From contig CANRLM010000005.1 in assembly GCA_947631435.1 (NCBI GenBank), positions 1 through 51,156 of the forward strand: 51,156 nucleotides of DNA, in the 5' to 3' direction. The notes below the pieces were generated by a model. The model was not told the origin of the DNA. It made no database searches and was given only the letters and a program-made list of their open reading frames with translations. Positions within the stretch are counted from its first letter, which is position 1, and every line of letters starts with the position of its first letter. Positions 7,015 through 16,062 of the stretch are shown piece after piece. The position numbers and the translations under genes were made by a program. The stretch is from an uncultured Akkermansia sp. (lineage in GTDB: Bacteria > Verrucomicrobiota > Verrucomicrobiia > Verrucomicrobiales > Akkermansiaceae).

Positions 7015-10000
7015 ATGAGCGCCTATTTCATCAAACACCCGGTGATTGCCACCGTGATTGCGGTGGTGACGACCCTGCTGGGCATCGTGTGCCTGCTCAA
7101 CCTGCCGATCTCGCAGTATCCGGAAATCACCCCGCGCATCATCCAGTTGCAAACAATGTTCCCGGGAGCGGATGCTCAGAGTGTGGCGGATTCCGTGGGT
7201 ACCCCGCTGGAACGCCAGGTCAACGGCGTGCAGCACATGGATTACATGACATCCGTGTCTTCCAACAACGGCGTGTATAACCTCATGGTGGTTTTCGAGC
7301 CCTCGTCCGACACGGATATGGATCAGATGCTCGTGAACATGCGCTACGGGCAGGCGCAATCGCAGATGCCGAGCGAGGTGATGAACTCCGGTATCACGAT
7401 CCGTCAGCAGCCGGGTCTGCCGCTCATGCTCTACGGCCTCACCTCCCCGGATGGGAGCTACAACTCCGTGGATCTCGCAAACTACGCGCAGGTGAAGCTT
7501 GTGGATGAAATCAAGCGCGTGGAAGGCGTCGGCGAGGTGGCAGTTTACGGTGCCGGACGCTATGCTATCCGCATCTGGCTGGATACGGTTAAGATGAGTC
7601 ACTTCAATATCTCTCTGGCAGAGGTGCGCGCGGCTATCTCCAAGCAGAACATGACCAACCCCGGCGGCAAGATCGGCGCTGACCCCGTGCCCAACGGCCA
7701 GGAGAAGACCATTACCGTGCGCACGCAGGGACGCCTCACCAATCCTGAGGAATTCGAAAATATCATCGTACGACAGGAGGCGGATCAAATCGTTTATCTG
7801 AAAGACATTTCCACCATCGAGCTGGGTTCGGAAAATTACTCCGCAACCGGCCGTCGAAACGGTCAGGTGGCTGCCTCCGTCGTGATTTTCCAGTCCCCGG
7901 GGTCGAACGCCATCGAGACGGTGGATCGCGTGACAAAACTCCTGGAGAAGAAAACGGCGACCATGCCTCAGGGCATCCAGGGGTCCGTGGCGCTGGATAC
8001 AACGACCTCGGTGCGCTACTCCATCGAGGAGATTAAACACACGTTCATCGAGGCTATCATTCTGGTGGCTCTGGTGGTGTACATGTTCCTGCAAAACTGG
8101 CGCGCCACGCTCATTCCGCTCATCGCCGTCCCGGTGTCATTGGTCTCAACCTTCTGCGTATTCCCCCTGCTGGGGTTCACACTCAACACGATTTCCCTGC
8201 TCGGGATGGTGCTCGCCATCGGGTTGGTGGTGGATGACGCCATCGTGGTGGTGGAAGCGGTGCAGCACCACATCGACGAGGGACTCAAGCCGCGCGTGGC
8301 GGCTTTCGCTGCCATGCAGGAGGTGAGCGGTCCGGTAGTGGCCATTGCTCTCGTATTGGCGGCGGTATTCCTGCCGGCGCTCATGCTTGAGGGTATCACC
8401 GGCACCCTGTTCAAACAGTTCGCCATTACGATCGCCATTTCCATGTTGATCTCGGCGTTCAACGCGCTGACGCTTTCTCCGGCTCTCTGCGCTCTCCTGC
8501 TCAAACCAAGCTCGCAGAACAGAAGTATTTTCCGCCCCTTCCACTGGCTGTTTAACAAGTGTTACAACGCCACGGCGAACATCTACACGCGCATCTGCGG
8601 CGGGCTTGCCCGCAAGCTCATCATTTCCATGCCTCTGCTGCTTCTCCTGTGGGCGGCGATCAAGCCTGTGTCGAGTCGGGTGCCGGGCGCGTTCCTGCCG
8701 GATGAGGATCAGGGGTTCCTCATGGCCGCACTCGTCATGAAACCCGAAACCTCCCTGCAGGTGGCTATGGAGCAGGATAAAAAGCTCGAGGAGGCTCTCT
8801 ACGACCCCACCGTTGTAAAAAATCTCACCTCCGTCGTGGGTATCAATATCCTCAATATGGTGCAGACTCCCGGCGCGTGCATCGCCTTCGTCGAACTCAA
8901 GGATTGGAGCGAGCGCCCGGAAACGGCGCAGGAAATTCAGAAGAGGCTCTCCGCCCGCGTGCAGAAGGCCGGACTGGACGGCACCGCCATGGTGCTGGTG
9001 CCCCCCGCTATCCCCGGCGTGGGCACGGCAAACGGCGTGGCCATGGTGCTGACGGATCTGGAAGGTCAGGGAGTGCCGTTCCTTTACGAGCGGGTGAAGA
9101 CCTTTGAAGCCGCCGCCCGCCAGCGGCCGGAAGTCGCCATGTGCATGGACATGATGATGGCTGACACGCCGCAGAAGTACCTCGAGCTGGACCGCGAAAA
9201 ATGCCAGTACTACAAAGTGGACATCAGCGCGGCCAACGGCATCCTCGCCGCCTACTACGGTTCTTCTTTCGTCAATTTCTTCAATGCCTTCGGGCAGCAG
9301 TGGCAGGTTTATATCCAGGCCCAGGGCGCGGATCGTACCGACCTGCAGCAGATGGACGGCTTTTTCGTCACGAACGCCGATGGTCAGCGCGTGCCCCTTT
9401 CGGTGCTCGTGAATGTGAAGGATATTGCCGAAACGGAATTCGTGATGCATCACCAGGGATACAATGCCGCCAAGATCAATGTGATGCCTAAGCCGGGGTA
9501 CTCCACCCAGCAGCTCATGGACGCCATGGAGGAGGTCTATGCCCAGACGATGGATCCCTCCAAAGTCGGTTTCGACTACCAGGATATGAGCTTCCAGGAA
9601 AATAAAGTGCGCAACAGCACCGGTCTCGGCACGATCTTTATCATGTCCGGTCTCTTTGCTTTCCTCATTCTGGTGGCGTTGTACGAGAAATGGCCACTGC
9701 CCATTTCGGTGTTCATGACGGTGCCCGTTGCGGTGCTGGGAGCGTATGCCGGGCTGGCTCTGTGGCATCTGGAGCTGAATCTGTACGCGCAAGTGGGGCT
9801 CGTGATGCTCGTGGGACTTGCAGCCAAGAATGCCATCCTGATTGTGGAGTTCGCCAACCTTGAGATGGAGCGCGGCAAGAGTCTGATGGAGGCCACCCTG
9901 GCTGCGGCGCGCCTGCGTCTGCGTCCTATCCTCATGACCTCGCTTGCATTCATTCTGGGCTGTATTCCGCTGATTCTTTCCAGCGGATCGGGAGCTCTGG

Positions 10001-10197
10001 CGCGCAATTCCATCGGTGTGGTTGTGGTGATAGGCATGACAGTCGCGACGTTGGTGGGCGTTTTCCTCATCCCGTGCTCGTACGTCTTTGTGATGCGCCT
10101 CTTCCGCATTAAATTCAAACTCAGCGAACTCGGGGAAGACCCGGACGAACGAGAGGCTCGCGAGTATCTCGCCGCTCATTCTCAGGATAAAAACTAA
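7015..10197 (+). CDS. RND multidrug efflux transporter (HAE1, AcrB-like)
   Basis: This is the proton-driven inner-membrane pump of the tripartite system, 1060 residues with 12 expected membrane helices and two large periplasmic loops. The N-terminus MSAYFIKHPVIATVIAV is typical. The proton relay is intact: the aspartate pair in GLVVDDAIVVVEA of TM4 and the lysine in GLAAKNAILIVEFA of TM10. The start ATG has a strong Shine-Dalgarno AAAGGAG, in contrast to the promoter-proximal genes of this region. It lies 12 bases after the adaptor gene and before the outer-membrane channel gene. Confidence 0.96.
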   Translation: MSAYFIKHPVIATVIAVVTTLLGIVCLLNLPISQYPEITPRIIQLQTMFPGADAQSVADSVGTPLERQVNGVQHMDYMTSVSSNNGVYNLMVVFEPSSDTDMDQMLVNMRYGQAQSQMPSEVMNSGITIRQQPGLPLMLYGLTSPDGSYNSVDLANYAQVKLVDEIKRVEGVGEVAVYGAGRYAIRIWLDTVKMSHFNISLAEVRAAISKQNMTNPGGKIGADPVPNGQEKTITVRTQGRLTNPEEFENIIVRQEADQIVYLKDISTIELGSENYSATGRRNGQVAASVVIFQSPGSNAIETVDRVTKLLEKKTATMPQGIQGSVALDTTTSVRYSIEEIKHTFIEAIILVALVVYMFLQNWRATLIPLIAVPVSLVSTFCVFPLLGFTLNTISLLGMVLAIGLVVDDAIVVVEAVQHHIDEGLKPRVAAFAAMQEVSGPVVAIALVLAAVFLPALMLEGITGTLFKQFAITIAISMLISAFNALTLSPALCALLLKPSSQNRSIFRPFHWLFNKCYNATANIYTRICGGLARKLIISMPLLLLLWAAIKPVSSRVPGAFLPDEDQGFLMAALVMKPETSLQVAMEQDKKLEEALYDPTVVKNLTSVVGINILNMVQTPGACIAFVELKDWSERPETAQEIQKRLSARVQKAGLDGTAMVLVPPAIPGVGTANGVAMVLTDLEGQGVPFLYERVKTFEAAARQRPEVAMCMDMMMADTPQKYLELDREKCQYYKVDISAANGILAAYYGSSFVNFFNAFGQQWQVYIQAQGADRTDLQQMDGFFVTNADGQRVPLSVLVNVKDIAETEFVMHHQGYNAAKINVMPKPGYSTQQLMDAMEEVYAQTMDPSKVGFDYQDMSFQENKVRNSTGLGTIFIMSGLFAFLILVALYEKWPLPISVFMTVPVAVLGAYAGLALWHLELNLYAQVGLVMLVGLAAKNAILIVEFANLEMERGKSLMEATLAAARLRLRPILMTSLAFILGCIPLILSSGSGALARNSIGVVVVIGMTVATLVGVFLIPCSYVFVMRLFRIKFKLSELGEDPDEREAREYLAAHSQDKN

Positions 10198-10204
10198 AAT
10201 CAAC

Positions 10205-10233
10205 TTGCAACAGCTTGCACGAAAAGGTATGAT
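10205..10233 (+). promoter_or_regulatory. Internal promoter for the outer-membrane channel gene
   Basis: TTGCAA at 10205-10210, 17-base spacer, TATGAT at 10228-10233, directly after the pump stop codon. ATG 10244 follows after ten bases. It would let the channel be made independently of the MarR-controlled promoter. Confidence 0.5.
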
Positions 10234-10243
10234 AAGACCAACT

Positions 10244-11638
10244 ATGAAACGGTACACTGTCCTGGCCCTGTTGAGCATCGCCGCTCTTGGGGCGACTTCC
10301 TGCTCTCTGGGCCCGCGATGGAGAAAGCCGAAGATGCCCGTGCCGGCGCAGTTCCGCGGCGCTTCCTTCGGCCGGGGAAATATGGCAGATCTGCCCTGGC
10401 AGCAAGTGCTCAAGGACTCCCGCCTCGCCTCTCTCCTTTACGATGTGTTTAATGCCAACCGCAGCCTTGCTGCCCTGCAGCACAATGTTGAAGCGGCCAG
10501 ACAGTACGTCACCATCGCCCGCGCCCCGCTTTTCCCGTGGGCAGGTTACGGCGCTTCCACCAGCAAGGGTATGAACCAGCAGGGCGGCGCGGGAATCGCT
10601 CAGACAGGCGGTATCACCACCAACCCGGGATCGGCCTCGCTCTCCGCTTCATGGGAGCTCGACCTGTGGGGCAAGACACGCAAGGGAGTGGAGAGCGCCT
10701 CGGCGAGCGCACTCTCTGCCCAGGAACAGTTGGCGAACCTTCGTGTTTCCCTGTTGCGTCAGGTGGCTTGCGGTTACTTGCAGCTGTTGATGCTGGATGA
10801 GCAACTGCGCATCGCCCACGCTTCCGTGGAGAGCTATCAGGAATCCCTCAACCTCTTCCGCAATCAGCTGGAAGGTGGTGTCGGCGACAAACTTCAGACG
10901 GCTTCCGCCGAGGCAGCTCTGGCTGCCGCAGAGGCCGCCGTGCCGGTGCTGCAAATGCAGATAGCTGAGCTGGAGAACACTCTCAGTGTGCTGGCCGGTC
11001 GCATGCCGGGGCACATTTCCCGCGGCGGCAGCCTGCAGGGTTTTGCTGAAGCCAGTCGTGTGGCGGCGGGCATCCCCGCCGATGTGCTGGCGCGGCGTCC
11101 GGATATTCGTGCTGCGGAGCAGGATCTGCGTGCAGCCAATGCCGATATAGGAGTGGCCATATCCTCCTACTTCCCGAGCATCAGCCTCACCTCTGCTGCC
11201 GGCTATGCGTCTGCTGACCTGCGGCACGCCATTATTCCGCACCGCACCGGCTGGGGTATCGGCGCTTCGCTCACGGGGCCCATCTTTCAGGCAGGTCAAC
11301 TTCGCGCCAACACGCGCGCTAAGAAGGCTCTCTTCCTCTCGGCAAAGGCGAATTATGAACAGACGGTGCTGAACGCCATGGCGGAGATTTCCACGACTCT
11401 CACGAATCGCCAGAAGCTTGCTGAAGTCATTGCGAAGCAGGAGGCTGCCGTGGAGGCCTATCAGGAGAGCGTGAAGCTGTCCATCGACCGCTACAAGACG
11501 GGTATCGCCGCGTACTACGAAGTATTGCAGGCTCAGCTGCTCCTCTTCCCGGCGCAGCAACAACTCGCCTCCTACCGCTACCAGTACGCCGCGTGCATCC
11601 CCACACTCTACACCCAGCTGGGCGGTGGCTGGCGCTGA
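10244..11638 (+). CDS. Outer-membrane efflux lipoprotein (OprM/NodT type)
   Basis: This 464-residue TolC-superfamily channel completes the efflux system. The signal peptide ends with the lipobox ATSC, lipidated cysteine at residue 20. The two repeated outer-membrane-factor halves are recognisable, including SASWELDLWGKTRKG (about 140) and the second-half segment GPIFQAGQLRANTRAKKA (about 345). DVLARRPDIRAAEQDLRAANADIGVA is the usual OprM/NodT signature. ATG 10244 is preferred: an in-frame ATG at 10229 lies within the -10 box and would put charged residues before the signal peptide. It can be read with the upstream genes or from its own promoter. Confidence 0.93.
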   Translation: MKRYTVLALLSIAALGATSCSLGPRWRKPKMPVPAQFRGASFGRGNMADLPWQQVLKDSRLASLLYDVFNANRSLAALQHNVEAARQYVTIARAPLFPWAGYGASTSKGMNQQGGAGIAQTGGITTNPGSASLSASWELDLWGKTRKGVESASASALSAQEQLANLRVSLLRQVACGYLQLLMLDEQLRIAHASVESYQESLNLFRNQLEGGVGDKLQTASAEAALAAAEAAVPVLQMQIAELENTLSVLAGRMPGHISRGGSLQGFAEASRVAAGIPADVLARRPDIRAAEQDLRAANADIGVAISSYFPSISLTSAAGYASADLRHAIIPHRTGWGIGASLTGPIFQAGQLRANTRAKKALFLSAKANYEQTVLNAMAEISTTLTNRQKLAEVIAKQEAAVEAYQESVKLSIDRYKTGIAAYYEVLQAQLLLFPAQQQLASYRYQYAACIPTLYTQLGGGWR

Positions 11639-11896
11639 CACAGCCTCTCACACCGCCGTAAATTGTCCGGTAGCTCGTTCCACGGGAGAGGTTGCAGCGT
11701 TTTTTCTCGCTTGCAGCACGGTGAGCTCCGTGATAGAAGCAGAAAAGCACCGCTGGAGATATTCACGTGAATAACAGTGTTTTTTGCCATGTCAGCAAAA
11801 AACTTCCTCACGATGGGAGGAAAGACAATTTTCGGCACAGCTCGTCTGATAGTTGAACTTCCCCTTGAACCTCTCTAACCACACCCACCCATCAAT

Positions 11897-12103
11897 TTGA
11901 AGTACGAACTTGGAAATCAGCGCGCTTGCGCGCGTTCCCCCGGAGCGGTAGTGCAGCCAAATTTTGAAATACAGCGGAGGGGAGGCCAGAAAGGTTTTTT
12001 TGATCGCAATAGCGTATTATTGGCTCTGCATGTCCACAAAACTTTCTAGTTAACAATCACTTATTCTTTATCCCTCCACCTCAGCTTTTGCTTCGCACTT
12101 CCT
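11897..12103 (+). repeat. Decayed copy of the dispersed intergenic repeat
   Basis: This stretch aligns over about 200 bases, with many substitutions, to 48711-48914. Shared landmarks in order are GAAGTACGAA-like and GCGCGCTTGCGCGC-like words, then AGCCAAATTTTGAAA, CCAGAAAGG followed by a T-run, GCTCTGC-TG-CCACAAA-CTTTCTAG, ATCACTTA and TTGCTTCGCA. The inverted ends that define the family at 47839-48123 are not clear here. Confidence 0.6.
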
Positions 12104-12134
12104 TTTGTTTTATCCTGGAGGATTGATTACGTGC

Positions 12135-12164
12135 TTGCCATCGGAAGGGAAGATAGTGTAAAAT
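12135..12164 (+). promoter_or_regulatory. Promoter of the transglutaminase-like gene
   Basis: TTGCCA at 12135-12140, 18-base spacer, TAAAAT at 12159-12164. The leader to ATG 12270 would be about 100 bases and ends with a Shine-Dalgarno-like GAGGAAA, so this gene is translated in the conventional way. Confidence 0.5.
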
Positions 12165-12269
12165 GGGGGAAAACAGGGATGCCAATATCCGGTAGCCGTA
12201 ATCATTTTTCTGTCAGTGGCTGCTCGGGGTGTTTGCTACCTGGTGTAAGAACCAAATGAGGAAATCGGT

Positions 12270-14906
12270 ATGACTTCCAATCTTTTCAAGATGATGGTTG
12301 CAGTCGTGGCGGCTGTAGCGCTGGGTTTCGTAAGCTATCCGTTGGGCGAAATTTTTACGAAACTGCTCCGGAGGGATGCTGCCACCGCAACCACACAGGA
12401 CAACTGGAGTGACGAGCGCGATCACCGCCTTGTTCCTGATAATACGCCACCGCAAGAGCCGATCACGATCTCAGATAACTCTACGGATGACTCCTCCGCA
12501 GATGATTGGCAGAAAGGATTTGATGATTCGGACGTTGCCGACGCTGGTGATGCCACAGAACCTGATGGGACATCCTTCATGTTTGCAGATGGCGATCCGG
12601 CTCTGGTCGGCATCACTGAGGAAAAAGATGCCCCGGAAGTGGCAGGGCAAACTAATGTCGTGCCGGAAGCTCCTTCTGCCGTTCAGCGCGGCACGATGGC
12701 GACATCCGGCTCAAAGCTCGCCGGCCTCCTCGAGAAAAGCAAAGATTCCACCCCTTATACAAACAAGGAGTTTTCTGCTGAGGCCTGGACTTCTCCCTCA
12801 CAGATCTACTCGAATGTTTCGAAACGAGTGCTTAACAAGTTGGGGGAGAAACCCACTCTGGAAGATGTTCTTTCTTTCCTGTCTACTCCGGAAAATCGCC
12901 GAGATATAGCCATCATCTCCCTGTGCCGCAAGGCGGGCTTGAGTCAACTGGCAGAAGTAACATCTCACCCCATGGGCGCGAATGTGGTCGCCTCCCTTGC
13001 ATCAAACCTGCAGTGGCTCACGGATACCCTCTACTCTGGTCCCACCGATTCGCTGGCTAAGGGATTGAAATATCTCTCCTCAATCTGTGCCAATACGGGG
13101 GCTGACATCAATGACCCCGTTACGCGTCGTATTGCCATCACTACCGCCACAGAGTTCGCCCGCGAAGGTTGGTCGGAAAAAGACATGCTGGAGCGTTTCT
13201 CCTACTACGATTCAAGCTATCGCGAAGGTAAATTGAACAATATTTTCGATACGCTCGACTACTGGGAAACCCGCATCGTGACAGGTAACAACGAATGCTC
13301 AACCTGGGGCAGTCCTCGCTCCCTCGCCTGGCAACGCGACAACGTGCGTCTCCCTGTTGAAGGGTACCTGAACGCTTGTACTCAGCTTGTTTACCGACTG
13401 CGTAATGTGGCGGGCGATTCTGTTTTTTCGCAGGAATATCTCGCTCCCATTCGTGCTGCAACCAATGATACCACGGCTCTGGCATACCGCGAAATTGGCG
13501 GCGTGTGCGGCGCTTGTTCGCATTATGGAGCGTACGGCGCTCTGGCCGCCGGTATTCCGGCCATGACGATGGGCGAACCAGGGCATTGTGCGTATGCTGT
13601 ACGTGTAGGAAATGAGTGGAAAAAGAGCTACTCAATTTATTGGCAGCATAGTATGCATAAAACTTTCTGGGGACTGCATGACTGGGAATTCCTTACCCTC
13701 ACCCAGGATCTTTATTCAGACAAATACACCACGCAAGCCTCTGATCTGCTCTCCGATGTCGCTTCTTTCCTGGCAGCACGCCGCCTGACTCGTGCCGCTT
13801 TTGACTGCTTTGATGCAGCCGTACAGCTGCAGCCGCGCAACTGGCCGTCCTGGCTTGCATTTGCCGGCTTTCTCAAACAGAAAGCCCCCACGGACAAGAA
13901 ACGCTGGGTGGATCTGCTCGACCGCATCACCGATACCATCGGTGACAAGTATCACAATGTCGCCGCTACCTTTGAAGCTCGCTACATTTATCCCCAGGTA
14001 CTCCCCCTCGTCCCCAATCTTTCCGAACGCAACAAACTCTTTGCCGATTTTTTCAAAAAGTGCGAGGATTTCGGCACAACTCATTGGGACATTAATCCGC
14101 TCCTGGATGCGCAATTTGAGGGCTGCAAAACGAATGAGGATCGCCTGAAGTTTATGCGCACGGTTCTCTCTACCCTCATATCAAAGAAAGATTACTCCGG
14201 TGCAGCTCTGGCATGGGGAATGAACGCCGCTAGCAAGGTAGGTGGTGATAATACAGATGAAACCGAAAAATTTCAGCAGGATTTCAGCCGTCTCCTTACC
14301 TCCCTCATGAGTCGCATGGGCTCCGGGAAAAAGGACGCAGAAGCCACCTGGGCCGGACTTGGCGAAGCCATCTTTACCGCCGGACAAAATGGCGATACCA
14401 ACACCTTCCAGGCCATCGGCAAAATCGCCCTCAATAAGTGCAAAGCCAAGTTCCCTAAATACAAGTTTAAGTTTCGTGGTTTCCCAGGTAAAGTTGTCTC
14501 CGCCACCGGTCTCATCACCACCGCCGTTACGTTGGATGAAGGGGGCATAAAGCAATCTTGCCTCCACTGGGGTGTGCTGCAAAAGAATGGCGGGAGTATC
14601 CCCTTTAAGTTCGAAGGGAAAAATGGCATCAAGGTAAAACTTGATAAGGCGAGTGCCCTCACCGGTCTCGTCGCGTTGTTTGAATGCCCCATCGTGAAGG
14701 ATCGCCCCTTCCATCTGGAAGTGTCCGACGATGGGCAAAACTGGGTCGATACCCAGGTGGACCCGGAGATTACCGATAAAATTATGAGGTTTGACTTGAA
14801 AAAGTCAGATACGAGCGGTCGCTTTGTACGACTCCTTCGTGAAGGCGATAAATGGGAAAATAGCAACATCCTCGGTTTTTATGTCTACGGGAAACCTCAA
14901 AAATAA
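12270..14906 (+). CDS. Membrane-anchored transglutaminase-like protein with C-terminal discoidin-like domain
   Basis: This is an 878-residue protein. A hydrophobic segment at residues 8-28 is either a signal anchor or a signal peptide without a clear cleavage site. Residues 40-140 are acidic and probably disordered. A transglutaminase-like core is suggested by GGVCGACSHYGAYGALAAG (cysteine near 413-416), then GEPGHCAYAVRVGNEW (histidine near 440) and LHDWEF, the order of a Cys-His-Asp triad. A helical repeat region with LQPRNWPSWLAF near 530 looks TPR-like. The last 150 residues (FHLEVSDDGQNWV...GRFVRLLR) resemble a discoidin (F5/8 C) domain. It is followed after 14 bases by a thioredoxin-like gene. 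A role in cell-surface peptide or glycan chemistry is only a guess. Confidence 0.7.
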   Translation: MTSNLFKMMVAVVAAVALGFVSYPLGEIFTKLLRRDAATATTQDNWSDERDHRLVPDNTPPQEPITISDNSTDDSSADDWQKGFDDSDVADAGDATEPDGTSFMFADGDPALVGITEEKDAPEVAGQTNVVPEAPSAVQRGTMATSGSKLAGLLEKSKDSTPYTNKEFSAEAWTSPSQIYSNVSKRVLNKLGEKPTLEDVLSFLSTPENRRDIAIISLCRKAGLSQLAEVTSHPMGANVVASLASNLQWLTDTLYSGPTDSLAKGLKYLSSICANTGADINDPVTRRIAITTATEFAREGWSEKDMLERFSYYDSSYREGKLNNIFDTLDYWETRIVTGNNECSTWGSPRSLAWQRDNVRLPVEGYLNACTQLVYRLRNVAGDSVFSQEYLAPIRAATNDTTALAYREIGGVCGACSHYGAYGALAAGIPAMTMGEPGHCAYAVRVGNEWKKSYSIYWQHSMHKTFWGLHDWEFLTLTQDLYSDKYTTQASDLLSDVASFLAARRLTRAAFDCFDAAVQLQPRNWPSWLAFAGFLKQKAPTDKKRWVDLLDRITDTIGDKYHNVAATFEARYIYPQVLPLVPNLSERNKLFADFFKKCEDFGTTHWDINPLLDAQFEGCKTNEDRLKFMRTVLSTLISKKDYSGAALAWGMNAASKVGGDNTDETEKFQQDFSRLLTSLMSRMGSGKKDAEATWAGLGEAIFTAGQNGDTNTFQAIGKIALNKCKAKFPKYKFKFRGFPGKVVSATGLITTAVTLDEGGIKQSCLHWGVLQKNGGSIPFKFEGKNGIKVKLDKASALTGLVALFECPIVKDRPFHLEVSDDGQNWVDTQVDPEITDKIMRFDLKKSDTSGRFVRLLREGDKWENSNILGFYVYGKPQK

Positions 14907-14920
14907 ACACCCTCTTTTTT

Positions 14921-15766
14921 ATGATTCAGCGTTTCTTCTCCCTACTGATTTCTTTGCTACTGCTTCTTGGGACCGCCGCCCGGGCCGGACTCACCCGTTC
15001 CTATCCCGAAGCGCTGAAAAAGGCCGGTCATGACAAACCGGTCATTCTGTTCTGTTATGGAGCTAATTTCGACAAAGTGGGAAAAGCTGCCTACGACGCC
15101 ATCATGAGCAACAAGAACAGGGAGTTCATGCGCATACTCAACAAGGAGATTTATGTCGTGATCCCTGTTTATCAACTTCCCAACGAAAAGGAACAGGCGG
15201 AATTCAAGCGCATCATGGGCAAACATAGACTGCCAGATGGTATTTGGAGTTATCCTTGCTTTGCCATTGTGGATGGTCAAGGAAACTTCCGTGGCGCCGT
15301 ACAGAGCGCCACTCAGATGGAGAATCCTCAAACTGTGCAGGAGGCCCTCACAAAGCTCCTGAGTGATTTCAACAAACAGCAAAAACTCCTCGCACAGGCG
15401 TCACACGCATCCGGCGCCAATAAGGAGCGCCTCATGCGCGAAGCTCTCTCCGTTACCAGTATCAAGCCTCCTGATCATGAATCCTTTGATCCTGCAAACA
15501 ACGGAATGGTTCAGAAGCTCCAGCTCATGAGCATCGTCGAAGCAAATCGATATATCCGTGGTACTCTTGCCAGCGGCACTTTTACCCCCACGGAGCGCCA
15601 GATGATTATGGCCGCTTACGCCGGGCACCTCCGCCGCAACAGCGCCCCGGTCGACTTGCTACGAGCCGTCTACACCGAGATGCGTAATATCGATCCTTCC
15701 TCCAGCTATGGTGCATACGCCGAGGGTGCCCTGGAAATTTGGGTTGATGCCGTGGAGGGGAAATAG
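14921..15766 (+). CDS. Secreted thioredoxin-fold-like protein without the CxxC motif
   Basis: The 281-residue product has a clear signal peptide (MIQRFFSLLISLLLLLGTAARA). The next part (AGHDKPVILFCYGANFDKVGK...) has the layout of a thioredoxin domain, with FCYGANFD where a WCxxC active site would be, so it is probably not a disulfide oxidoreductase. The part around LPDGIWSYPCFAIVDGQGNFRGAVQSA fits the cis-proline strand and following hairpin. The C-terminal 120 residues are helical and unrecognised. It is only 14 bases after the transglutaminase-like gene, so the two are probably co-expressed and act in the same extracytoplasmic place. Confidence 0.65.
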   Translation: MIQRFFSLLISLLLLLGTAARAGLTRSYPEALKKAGHDKPVILFCYGANFDKVGKAAYDAIMSNKNREFMRILNKEIYVVIPVYQLPNEKEQAEFKRIMGKHRLPDGIWSYPCFAIVDGQGNFRGAVQSATQMENPQTVQEALTKLLSDFNKQQKLLAQASHASGANKERLMREALSVTSIKPPDHESFDPANNGMVQKLQLMSIVEANRYIRGTLASGTFTPTERQMIMAAYAGHLRRNSAPVDLLRAVYTEMRNIDPSSSYGAYAEGALEIWVDAVEGK

Positions 15767-15949
15767 CCCCTTCGCTTTTTCACTTCATTCATCCCGGAAA
15801 ATCCTGCTTTAGAACAGAGGGGAGGGCCTCAAAACCAGGGGACCCCGGACCAGGACGGGCGCACTTGTGGGAAGTCAATCAACAGAGAAAATGCTCAACC
15901 TCCTGCAGGACGGAGGGAGCAGGCAAATGATGCGCACCCATCCGCACCC

Positions 15950-16024
15950 AGGAATTCACCTCCGCTCCCGCTTCGCAATTCCCGAGCCTCCGGCTCGTTA
16001 GCTCAATTCGAATTCGCTTCCCCG
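15950..16024 (+). repeat. Right-hand part of the dispersed repeat, upstream of dnaE
   Basis: The stretch shares with 47839-48123 and 48696-48974 the word GCTTCGCAATT, the hairpin CGAGCC/GGCTCG, TTAGCTCAA and the terminal AATTCGCTTCCCCG, which matches the family end AATGCGTTTGCCCG in 11 of 14 bases. The -35 box of dnaE starts four bases after it. The left end is not recognisable. Confidence 0.5.
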
Positions 16025-16027
16025 TTC

Positions 16028-16056
16028 TTGCCTTATGTGCCGGGATGCGGTAGAAT
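16028..16056 (+). promoter_or_regulatory. Promoter of dnaE, leaderless
   Basis: TTGCCT at 16028-16033, 17-base spacer, TAGAAT at 16051-16056. ATG 16063 follows after six bases, so transcription must begin at or next to the start codon. Confidence 0.7.
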
Positions 16057-16062
16057 ACGCCC

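Larger units (their letters stand above)
11639..12269. other. 631-base intergenic stretch
   Basis: No convincing gene was found. The first 240 bases show only a small hairpin (CACGG/CCGTG near 11717-11732). The middle holds a decayed member of the dispersed repeat family (11897-12103). The last part contains the promoter at 12135-12164 and a leader of about 100 bases before the next gene. Confidence 0.6.

Noticed and set aside
8146..10413. Minus-strand frame of 755 codons opposite the efflux pump
   Set aside because: His/Arg-rich composition typical of antisense reading; no recognisable motif; the plus strand is a certain AcrB-type gene.
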